Below are positions 10,923 to 20,241 of a stretch of DNA of 64,000 nucleotides, in pieces. Position 1 is the first letter of the stretch. Each line of letters starts with the position of its first letter. Under the pieces are notes generated by a model. It did not search any database and was not told where the DNA came from. It worked only from the letters and a program-made list of their open reading frames with translations. The translations under genes were made by a program, and so were the position numbers. Source of the DNA: Eudorina sp. 2006-703-Eu-15 (taxonomy: Eukaryota; Chlorophyta; Chlorophyceae; Chlamydomonadales; Volvocaceae); the NCBI GenBank assembly GCA_003117195.1, contig BDSI01000061.1:558001-622000 (forward strand). The letters are read 5' to 3'.

Positions 10923-13900
10923 TCACAGCGGCCCGTTCGTCATCTCGTGAAGCCAAAGGTCCTTGTCGTACTGCTGCGTTATCTCAACCCCTGGGCCAAT
11001 TCCCGGCAGCCGCTCGCGGGCGAAGGACGGCAGCCGCACCCGGCCCTGCAGGCCGCTCCAGTCGAAGTCGACAAAGCGAACCTGCGGCGGGTCCACCGGC
11101 TGGCCGTCTGACCCCAGCCGCACCATGACGTTGGCCTGCCGCATGTCGCCGTGCACCGCCTTGGCCCCGTCCACCACCACGTCGTGCGCCTGCTGCAGCT
11201 TCCGCAGCACAGCGTCGTTCAGCTGCTTCTTCTGCTGGACTGACAGGCTGTAGAACATGGTCCAGCCGTCCTCCTCCCTGAGCCGCTCGATGACAATCAT
11301 GGTCAGGCCGCACAGCAGCCGCCGCACCTTCGCGATGATGAGCTTGGGCGCGAGCCCTTCTGCCGCCCAGGCCTCGTGCACACGCATCGCCTGCTCAGGA
11401 AGGCGAGCGAACTTGACCAGCACCTCCCTGCAAGCGAACAAGGACAAGTTCAGCCGCTTGAGCGCGTGGATCGATGCGGATACCGTGAACCCTAGAGTTA
11501 CTACAGCACTGTTACCGTGAACCCTACTCCACTCATCAATACCCGGCCTACTTGAGTATCGGTTCCTACCAGTACTACCAGTAACCCCCAACCCGTAAAA
11601 TCCTTGAGAAACGTACTCGCCGCTCTCCTCGTCCACGGCTTCGTACACCAGCTTCCCGAATGGGGAGGGCTCCGCCTTGCGGAAGCCAGCCCCTGGGCGC
11701 AAGGGGTACGGCAGCTTCAGGGACGGGTCGCGTGGGGGGATCGCCGGGGGCGCCGCACGCTGAGCTTTGCCCCACTTGAGCCATTTGCTCTTGAGGAGCG
11801 CAACCCCGTCCTTGACTGCCCGCAGCACGCGCGCCAGGCGGTCCATGTAGCCCGGCTGGCTGGCCGTCATCATGAAGAGGTGCAGGAAGGGCGTGAGCGG
11901 CTCGCACACCACACGACGGCCCTCGGGGGATGCGAGCGCCGACACGCGGAGTTGCGGGCCCACCAGCTCCACGAACAGCACCGGCAGCACCGAGTGCTGC
12001 AGGACCGCCTGCAGGTTCTCGTTTTCCAGGTGCAGCTGGTAGTAGCGCTGGCCCTCAAAGTACGGGTCGCCCGCCGCGCCGACCTACAAAAGGACAGCAA
12101 GCGAGTGTGCACCGCATGAATTCAACAATTGGGAACTGAAGGAGTGGCGCGAAAGAAAGCGCACAGCCAGCCCAGCAACACCGAGCTATATCGATAAATG
12201 CAAGTCAGAAAACAAAAGAACGAAACAAAGGAAACAACAACCCAAAAATGCAAAGCGAAGTGAGAAGGCTGAATAACAGGGGGCAAAAACAAATGGCGCA
12301 AGCCGGTTTTATTGATATCTAGACAAGCCTGTAGTGAAAGACCATCCCCCTGCCAGTCCCCATAGCACTACTTCGTAGTTCCTAACAGGGAGATTAACCA
12401 TAATACAGGGACGGTCCATCGGTGCATTATAGGAGAAACATCAGTGGTGGCCCACCGACACACCAACGAGGCCCTCATTGGAAACCATACGTGCACACAA
12501 AAATGACATTGGGGCGGGAGAATGCAGACAAGATCAGCACCTGACAATATGAAACCTTGGGCGACAACCCTGCCCACCTCGACCTTGGCCTCCTGGATGT
12601 ACACCGGCACCGCGAAAAGCTTCCTGATGACCTTAACCGCTACGATGATGCCACCGTCCGTATATGCCGGATTCATGGGGTTGGGGTGGTGGCTCTCGAG
12701 GGGATCGTCCACGTACGAACCGAAGATAGCGTTGAAGGCCGCGACCCGCGCCAGCTCGTTGGGGAAACCCTTGGGCATCGCCTCACACAAACTGAGGGTT
12801 AGCCAGATGGGACAAACCAAAACTCAGGAGTCATAACTCAGAACACGTGGCGGTCGCATTGTGTATGCGCTGTTACAGAACCAGTTCTCCAGTGTGAAGG
12901 AGTCTGTCAATGGCTAAGTCGCGGCTCAGTCTGCAATCAATACTAATGTTGCGAGGCTTTGCTGATGCAAACCTATCTGCTGGCATTCCCGAACTGGTCC
13001 AGGCACCAGCGGTGTTGTGATGCAGCTCTACCCTCTTCTACCGAAAAGGTTGACTAAACCTATTCCCGGTGACCGAGCAGCACAGAAGCAGGGCCCTACT
13101 CGGTCGTCACGCTGCAGTCCTCGATGGAGGGCGGCTCGCCCTGCCCGGCCATCGCCTCGGCGAACATGCACGCCAGCTCGTCCAGCGACTCGTCCAGCAA
13201 CGCCACCGGCAGACCGATCGACCTCCGGTCCGGCCGATAGCACAGGAAGAAAGGCGCTTCAGCACTCTGTACTTCCCGCCACGTTCCGGCGTCGGCCAAC
13301 GAGGAGGGAGTGACATCACATTTCTGCTTCTTGGCCGCTGCAAGTGGCACGCGTTGGAACACTTGAGACTACGAACGAAGCGTCTGGAGGCTGTCGATAA
13401 CACCTACAACCGCAGACAATCGACTCACCAGGCAATCGCTCACTACTTGGACCAGGCCCAGTGGGTGCACCTGCAGAGAAAGCAAGCAAGTGCGTCGCTC
13501 CTTGATGCTCAGCGTTTCCGTCAGCATCGCCGCTTCCCAGTTTAGCGCCGCTGCGCTTAAATGGTACGTTCGAGCAGCACATCATTCCCAGACGCCACAG
13601 CACGCGTGGGATGCGGACAGCACGTTATCCCCAGACGCCAAACAACGCGTGGGTCGCGAAGCAGATCTTCCCAAACCGCCTTCAAGGTAAACCGTTCTTT
13701 CCATTCATCGCGTTATGAAGTGCGCGATGAGTCCCTCAACCTGATTGTTCCGCTGTTCGTTAATTCTCCGCAAAGTAACTCCGCCATATCCAGGACTCAC
13801 AGGTAGGGTTATCGACCTTGGCGGCTAAGCCTGTCAACCAAGGGAAATCGTGAGCGCATGTAAACTGTTCATCAAGTGCAAAAACGTCGCAGGAACTCCT

Positions 13901-14124
13901 CATAACAGCCAACTGCTTAAGAGATAAGAGACAAAGCAGGCGAGCAGGCGCAATAATCGACGATCGCATTCCTTACCGGCACGTATAACCCCAATAAAGT
14001 GAGCAGTGGCCGCATCAGCGGACCCAGACGCCCCCGAAGCGCCCCGGTTCGATGCCAACTCCGCGAGCAGGTCGTTGAGCCCAAGCTCGGCAAGCGCATT
14101 TTTAATTGGCTCCCAGGTCGACAT
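10923..14124 (-). CDS. Crinkler-type protein: PD-(D/E)XK-like nuclease plus protein kinase, copy 2
   Basis: Five exons join in phase: complement of 10923-11427, 11617-12083, 12578-12781, 13111-13337 and 13977-14124, giving 516 residues with GT..AG introns. The ATG at 14124 is supported by two related exon-1 copies at 17.8 and 25.1 kb. Residues ~150-210 carry a restriction-endonuclease-like core: D167 in YTDGG, then E189-x-K191 in IQEAKVE, then GDPYFEGQRYYQ. Residues ~340-516 are a divergent kinase: K354 in LVKFAR, HGDMRQANV (D443, N448) and VDFDWSG (D469). No glycine-rich loop is obvious. HGD..N plus DFDW is the form typical of kinases in Crinkler (CR) proteins of fungi and oomycetes, where nuclease and kinase modules are combined. 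Substrate and function are unknown; a host-defence, effector-like or selfish role is inference. TTACA (minus-strand TGTAA) at 10562-10566 may be its poly(A) signal. Confidence 0.8.
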
Positions 14125-14433
14125 CTTCTCATAAGGGAAATGATTGCAACAACTGACGTGTATGAGAGCACGAAGGACACAAATAACTGACAATGCAGGA
14201 GGCAAGTGCCAACAACCTTACAGCCGGGACGTAGGAGAGTTAACGCAACCGTTTTTAACACTTTGACATACCGCGATGGCACGCCCTGGAGCATGCGGTG
14301 ATTATACGGCAATACGGGACGTTCGAGCGGACGAGCGCCAAAGCGCAATTTTGGAGCTCTGCTCAAAAATTTGTTTCTAAGCGGGCGTAGAAGAGGGGTC
14401 GCATTTGGTGTGGTGGAAGGCAAGTTGCGGAGT

Positions 14434-14575
14434 GTGTGATGTGATGTGATGTGATGTTACAAGCTTCTTGAGCTCGTAAGGCCCAGACGAGCCAGGAGGC
14501 TCATGGACCACGAACCTCAACAAACATAGAAAAAGAAAGAAAAAGAAAGAAAAAGAAAGAAAAAGAAAAAGAGTA
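14434..14575 (-). repeat. LINE 3' tail: (ATCAC)n and A/C-rich repeats
   Basis: Downstream of the LINE reading frame, on its strand, are a CTTTTTCTTT-like repeat (14528-14575 as GAAAAA repeats on plus) and four ATCAC units (14434-14457, GTGAT on plus). Short tandem tails of this kind end many non-LTR retrotransposons. The tail marks the 3' end of the element that starts at about 15.5 kb. Confidence 0.6.
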
Positions 14576-14644
14576 GAAAACGTTTAGAGAGACAAAAGTG
14601 TCTAAGGAAATGCAATAAGGCACAGACGATGTACAGGTCAAACT

Positions 14645-15478
14645 TCAGACTGACGTACCGTTGTGCGTGCTGCGTAGCCGGCGTGCGGCATGCAGTGCTT
14701 TGGCCAGCAAACGTTGATCTGCCATCATCATGACAACACGCATGTCCCCTTCCACCACGTCACTCACTTGTCGCAGATCCTGACGAATGCCTTCATAAGC
14801 AGGGCATTCCATAAACACATGATGCTCGTTCTCCACCGCCCCTGAATCACACATGGGGCATACCCGATCCGTTCTCTCCCTACCGTTCGGGCGGTTGACC
14901 TCAATCGCCCAACAGCACAAGCGGAACCGAATGAGGCTTCTATGGTCCCTTGAAGGAATGTATCCCTCCAGGTGCTGTGGATCCCCCATCCAGTGCTCGT
15001 ACCGACACATTTTCACTCCTGGTTGGCGGGCGTCGGAAACAAAATCTCTAGGGTTCACCCGCAAACGATCGCTCGACTAATGAGCACCAAAACGGTCCTC
15101 CAACTCTGTTACCAGATCGGAGACATCCAGCTTATGAGACGATAGGGCCGCGACCTTACCCTCAAGATCTGGGGTGCCGATTAAGCTATCGAGGTCATAG
15201 TCTAAGGCCCGAAGTACCCGCAGAACCTTCGCCCCCCATGCATCCTGCGACCCGACACCTGAGAGCGCAAGACGTAGCTCCTCCCTGAACACATGGTGGT
15301 ACATAGACCCTTCAGACTCAACCAACTTGTCCCAGAAACGAAACACTAGTTTAGCCCAGAAGACATGCAGTCGGCAACGGTGGGTGGTTGAACCCGTACG
15401 GCTTCCGGAGCAAATCCTGAGCTTACAGGAACCAGCTTTGATCCAGTAGCTACCTTGCCCGCAAACCTTGCAGAGCAT
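14645..15478 (-). pseudogene. Non-LTR (LINE) retrotransposon, 5'-truncated 3' end of ORF2
   Basis: The frame reads about 275 residues and ends with a zinc-binding motif CPMCDSGAVENEHHVFMECP. This C-x2-C..H..C pattern is characteristic of the C-terminus of L1-type LINE reverse-transcriptase proteins. Reverse transcriptase and endonuclease domains are missing, as expected for 5' truncation. A single in-frame TAG at about 15080 (after EDRFGAH, before SSDRLRVNP) interrupts the frame. The fragment at 17.9-18.4 kb has a sense codon at the homologous place. The element cannot make its own full protein. Confidence 0.8.
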
Positions 15479-15479
15479 T

Positions 15480-16650
15480 ATTTTGAGTACGGTGATTAAC
15501 GCTCGTCAGAGCCTTTTGGTTTTGTTGCGGTTTACGTTTGTCAGGTGGCAACACTGCGGCGGCCACTTGCTTTATTTCGCGTGTTTTCATGAAGAAGGCA
15601 GCTACGGCAGATTTGACAGATTTGGCAAGCAACTGGTGGACATCGCGGCGGCAGGGCTCTCCAACGATGAGCAGCGGATACTAGATAATAAGAAATGCTT
15701 GATCTCGAAAATTTGGATAACGAGCATTGAAACTTGTCAAGCAGCTTGAACCACGGTCAATCCCGCAAGCCGTTAACCAGAAGAGATGGCCAAAACTCCC
15801 GACGACTGGGATGACGGCAAGAAGAAGGTTACGGGGGATCATCAAATGGATTCGAGTGGATGCAATCGGCAGCGGCGCGAATGGGGTGAATGGACGGCAG
15901 CAGCGATCGGTGACGGGCCTCAGCTTGGTGCGGACACTCGCACGGACGATGCAGGTCGTCACCCGGGCAGGCATTCTTCGTGAACGGGCGCCAAGACCCA
16001 CATACAGCTGCGTTGGCGATGGACTAGAACACCGTCCCATAATGGCTTTCCCGCCGCCGCCGTCACGCGGGCTGCTGGCGCTGGCTTTCCCGCCCCCACC
16101 ACCTCCGACTCAGTTGACGGCGGCAACAACCGATCGGCAGCCGAGCTATGAGTGCCAGATGCCACAGTTTCCTCGACTGCGGGAGGGACCCTGCCACCTG
16201 TATGGGGAAGGTGAAGGAGTGCAGGAGCAGCAGGTTGCGGAGAGCAGGACTCAGCGCGGCATGCGGCCCTTGGGACCACGCTAGGGATCACGCCTCGGCG
16301 AACCGTCCATCGACCTCAGTAAGGTTGCGGTGCGTGCGGCAGGGTTCGGCGAAGGGTCTGGTTCCCGCATCGCGCAAACGCCTTTTTGCGGACCCGTGGA
16401 GCGGAGCCAGGGATGGACGTGGTGTCGAATAGGTTAGCCTTGTTGTGAAGAATTTGTTTAGGGCGGCGCCGCTAGGATGAGGGTTCGAGATCTTGCGTTC
16501 ACTCCTATCTCGACCGTATGTTTACTCCTATCTCCATCTACCACCATACGTGTTCGTTTGTTAGTTCGTGGTAGCATACCTTTCCTTTCGGTTTACTTCT
16601 TTGGGGGTCCCACCGGGCGAGCGAGGCTTGGCAGTCGGAGCAGTTTCTCA
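15480..16650. other. No gene recognised
   Basis: Several medium frames exist, including one of about 185 residues on plus at 15727-16284. None has a recognisable domain or supporting splice structure. This may be further decayed transposon sequence. Confidence 0.4.
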
Positions 16651-16655
16651 GTCAG

Positions 16656-16753
16656 CTCCCTGTGTGGCACGAGAGCCCGGGGGTTTAGCTCCCTGTGTGG
16701 CACGAGAGCCCGGGGGTTTAGCTCCCTGTGTGGCACGAGAGCCCGGGGTTAAC
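16656..16753 (+). repeat. 33-bp tandem repeat, three copies
   Basis: Three near-identical 33-bp units (AGCTCCCTGTGTGGCACGAG, then AGCCCGGGGGTTT) start at about 16656, 16689 and 16722. The third is truncated at GGGGTT. The length is a multiple of three, but I see no gene that contains it. Confidence 0.85.
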
Positions 16754-16949
16754 AGTGCCACCATGACACCGTAACGGCCCGCCTGGCGGGGGCCGCCGTG
16801 GGCAGGCCTGTGCAGCGGCGGGAGTCGCAGTCAGTTGTGGGCAAGCTGGCTTTCATGGCGCGGGCTTGCCGCTAGGGCCCCGCCTTACAGGCCGTTTCCG
16901 ATTGTGTCTACAACGGCCTCAGCACCACGGTAACCCTCGAGACACCTGC

Positions 16950-17410
16950 ACGTGAGGTCCTCTCGTTTGGGGGCCGAGGCGCTGCACGCCGAATCCTCCG
17001 TCTGGAACGGGGTGATACAGGCGGCGACAAGTCGCCTGGACGTGCTGAGGGGGTCGTTCCAGAGTCCGGACGGCGTGACAATCTTCGCAGACGCCAGCGG
17101 TGCCGACTATGGAGCGAGACTAGTTGTAGGGCCTGTGACCGTCGAGCAGTAGTGTTTGCGCGTTGGGTGGAGCCTGGCGCGATCCTGCAGGCCTCCCTCA
17201 ACTTCGGACCACGGCTTAGGTGCACCCACGGGCTGCTCTGCGATGACAACACCCAGGCTGTGGTGGGGGTCACGTGGGGCACCCATGTGGAGCCCCATAT
17301 GGTCACGCATGGGTGCCGGAGGGCAGGGCGCTCGGCCGACAGAATGTGCCTCTGGCTGCAGCTCGAACCCGTGCATATCAGTGGGACAACGTGCGAGCGG
17401 ACAGGTTGAG
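16950..17410 (+). pseudogene. DIRS-like retroelement RNase H remnant
   Basis: The plus strand reads GVTIFADASGADYGARLVV near 17080, an RNase H first-aspartate motif of the type DAS..GWGA. A stop follows, and in a shifted frame there is LNFGPRLRCTHGLLCDDNTQ near 17200-17250. This resembles the LRG.hvL..DNt.av segment that carries the later catalytic aspartate in DIRS and related RNase H domains. The stop and frame change between the motifs mean the domain is broken. The assignment rests on motif resemblance alone; a gypsy-type RNase H is an alternative. Confidence 0.5.
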
Positions 17411-17689
17411 CCGCCGTATGCGTGGAGGAGGCATGCAATCAGCAACTTCGCCTGCGGCCAGGCATCTTTAGGACGCTCTGTGAGGGCACGTCCTACGTGT
17501 CCCAGGTGGACTGCTGCAGTGACGACCGCGGCAAGAACGTGCAGCCCGAACTAGTTGGCGAGGTACTAGAGGAGGTGGTGGCGGCATCCCAGCACCAGCC
17601 GCGGAGCACGAGGGCCACGGTGGTCATGACCCATTGGGCCCACAGCGTGGCAGTTGGCGATGCAGCACGTGGCGAGGAGTCATCCCCCT

Positions 17690-17815
17690 TCAAGATATCC
17701 AGCCGTGTCGCGACCTCCGCGACCGACAGCAGGTCGTTGCGCCCAAGGTTGGCCAGTGCAATCATAACTCGCTCCTTGGTCACCATCTTCTTATCCTCCA
17801 GACTATTCAAATGCA
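17690..17815 (-). pseudogene. Isolated first exon of the Crinkler-type kinase family (copy 3)
   Basis: The minus strand from about 17793 reads ATG and then MVTKERVMIALANLGRND, followed by LLSVAEVATRLDILKG. This is homologous to exon 1 of the kinase genes (MSTWEPIKNALAELGLNDLL in copy 2). No later exon of the family follows nearby, so it is a solitary exon. Its ATG supports the start chosen for copy 2. Confidence 0.6.
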
Positions 17816-17889
17816 CTTGGCAGATGGCAAGGCAGAAGACAAGGTTCTTACTGCATCGGGCAGCTGCCAGCTGAAGACATATCTAAAGC

Positions 17890-18410
17890 ACGTCATATAC
17901 AAAACGACCTTAATAGGAGGGCTAGGGACCTTTGGCTCCGCTGCCTTGAAATACGTCAAGCGGTTAATAGCGCCACTGTGGCGTACGGACCGCTGTGGGT
18001 CAGTTCAACGTGATTCGCGGTGGAAGATACTAGTCGCATTTATCATAGCGCGTTTCGTCATGATATCCGCCTCGCGCTGAGTACGAACTTGCAGTACGAT
18101 GGTTGGGCCTGCAAGGTCATCCGGGTTCTCAACCGCCGGGGGTATGAGTGGGGCGAGGGTCTTTTCTCTGGCAATCTCGACGCCAGGGTCCGGCGCCTCT
18201 CTGCTCACAAGCTAGACGTTAATGCCCTGATGGACAAGTTGAGGGAGCGTGTCAATGATGATTGGCAAAGCGATCGGCTAGCTGTAGACCCGACCTCTTT
18301 TGTGTCGGACGGCAGAAAGCCTGGCGTGAAAATGTGTCGGTATAAGCACTGGATGGGCCCCCCTAAGCCGGTGGAGGTTGTGGGTCGCGCCTGCCCTGGC
18401 CCTCGGGCTT
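17890..18410 (+). pseudogene. Second LINE ORF2 3' fragment
   Basis: The plus-strand frame runs NDLNRRARDLWLRC, then IYHSAFRHDIRLALS, then DPTSFVSDGRKPGVKMCRYK and HWMG. It matches the LINE remnant at 14.6-15.5 kb (for example DFVSDARQPGVKMCRYEHWM). It ends before the zinc motif. An in-frame TGA interrupts it near 18010. It belongs to the same LINE family in the opposite orientation and is also dead. Confidence 0.7.
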
Positions 18411-18560
18411 GAGCGTCTTGCTTTCGGTTGCTGTTCTTTTGAGTGTAGCGCCGCTGTTCCCTTAGACAGGTGCCTTGTTGAGCAGTCCCGCGGTGAGTAG
18501 TGTGATCGGGTGCGTGCCTGCGCTAGCTCTGTCAGCGATAGGGGGCTGCCTGTGCGCAAC

Positions 18561-18771
18561 CCGTTTGTGCGCAAAGTATTTTTTTCAGCCAAACCAAGAA
18601 TACCTTGCAATAGAGAACAATTAATATGACAAGTATTGAGAGTTAGTTTAGCAGATAATGAACGTTTTGCCGTTACCCACGGACGGACACACGGACACAC
18701 ACACGGACATGGGCAACCCTAGGGGGCGGGGCCCCCCGAACGCGCTTCGCGCTGGGGCCCCGCCCCAAAAA
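18561..18771 (-). repeat. Right copy of the ~200-bp inverted repeat
   Basis: Reverse-complement partner of 8025-8219. It begins CCGTTTGTGCGCAAAG and ends GGGGCCCCGCCCCAAAAA. It carries the same GC-rich hairpin at its outer end (18721-18766) plus a longer (ACACGG)n stretch at 18686-18707. The pair encloses the intact kinase gene, the MED12 fragment and the retroelement debris. Confidence 0.8.
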
Positions 18772-19189
18772 GATATTGCTTGGCTAGTGTAGGCAAGGGT
18801 AAACATTGTGCGTGGCCGGATTCCGCGCGACGTTATTGAACGGTGGGTGTCTTCTTTTCAGCGTCAATTTGCATCCAGGCGGGAAGGGTGTACGTGCCTC
18901 GCACGCCTGCAATGAGGACTCGTGGAAAGAGGCGTCTGGGGACCCGGCCAGAACTATTTCTTTCCATAGAGCATCATTATCTGAACGCAACAAGACTTCG
19001 GCACTGTCGAAGGTCTCGAAGGTCTCGGCAGCGAACTTGGAACGCGGTTCCAACTGATGGATGGGTGGGTGTACGTTGCCGCCCGGGTGTACGCTTTTAT
19101 GTTGTGGGGGTGAGTGGTGTGGATCAGCCGGGGCACTGCTGGAAGAACCGCGCTGTCACGTGTGTCCACCGCTTTGACATACAGACCCC

Positions 19190-19450
19190 GCCGTTTGAAA
19201 CCCCAGGCAGGCAGGAACCCAGTCGCCTTGCGGGGGCGGCGGACAGGACCGGGCAGGGTCGGCCGTTCCAAGCTTCCAACGGCCTGTCACTCAGGGTCGT
19301 ATAACTCGGATATGGAGCAAGCACCCTCTGCCCCCCCGGCCATCAGCCACCCAATGTTCTGAGCAGTCCACATACAACGCGCAAGGCCCGTGAGCCCAGC
19401 CCAACCCTGGCCCCCCTCGGCTCAACGACTTGGTAAAGTAGGAACAGCAG
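19190..19450 (-). pseudogene. Third MYND-associated repeat fragment
   Basis: DNA at 19240-19310 (GACAGGACCGGGCAGGGTCG, then CCAAGCTTCCAACGGCCTG) and at 19360-19440 (CATACAACGCGCAAGGCCCG; CCTGGCCCCCCTCGGCTCAA) repeats 6463-6720 with a deletion inside. It lacks most of the MYND-gene homology and marks the same composite fragment family. Confidence 0.6.
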
Positions 19451-19559
19451 CGCCGAAGATGGCCGCGACCTTATGCTGCCCTCGGGGTTTAAGAAGAAAC
19501 AACCCAGACACACCCAGCCCTCGGGGTACAGCAAGTCAAGTCACCGCCGACAATGGCAG

Positions 19560-19949
19560 CAGTGGCGAGTACACCCGTCCGCCCGCCCGTTCGTTTCGTC
19601 CGCCCGTTCGTTTCGTCCGCCCGTTCGTGTGTCGAAATCACGTCCCCATTGGGGGCTACACCCACCTCCTACACTTCCCCTCCTCACATGTACCGTACAT
19701 GTACTGCTTGACTGCCTTAATACATCGTACTACGGCCGCACACCATCCTCTGCCTGCATGCCCAGAGGCCTCTGGGCCCCCTGACGCGGCCCATCGGTGC
19801 TCCAACAGTGCTGTCTTCGTCTCTAGGGTCCTCCCCACATCCGCACATCCCCACACCTCTCGTTACACCGGTACCACTATCCTCAGCGCCCACCCTTCCT
19901 CAGCGCCCACCCTTCCTCAGCGCCCACCCTTCCTCAGCGCCCACCCTTC
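19560..19949 (+). repeat. 17-bp tandem repeats downstream of the MYND-like gene
   Basis: Two short arrays are present. A GTCCGCCCGTTCGTTTC unit repeats at about 19573-19628, and CTCAGCGCCCACCCTTC occurs four times at 19882-19949. TTACA at 19863-19867 (TGTAA on minus) lies about 375 bases past the stop of the minus-strand gene and could be its poly(A) signal. Confidence 0.7.
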
Positions 19950-20241
19950 CTTGCCGTTTAATGTACATTACGGTGTGCAGCCTCAATCCATACGCTGCCC
20001 GGTGAGGTGCCTACACCCCACCCCACAACCGCCCCATCCCGTCAAATTGTGTTTCAATCGAAGGTATAATAAATGCGTCCGGTTAACCATCCCGAAAACA
20101 CGCCGAAACTCATCAAATAATTTGTTGATCGAGGTAAATCGAGATCCGTCTGGTCACATCCCCCGAAACCCATCATGTGTCTCGATCCCGTGTGCCTCTC
20201 CTGGAGTCCGAGATGCTAGGTTCGCTTGGAGCGCCCGACCC

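Larger units (their letters stand above)
9875..14350. repeat. Segmental duplication, copy 2
   Basis: This is the second copy of the block at 2560-6265, in the same orientation. It contains the intact Crinkler-type kinase gene. Its left edge abuts the MED12 fragment at about 9870. Its right edge ends near 14345 (GGACGAGCGCCAAA), shortly before the LINE tail at 14434. Confidence 0.85.
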
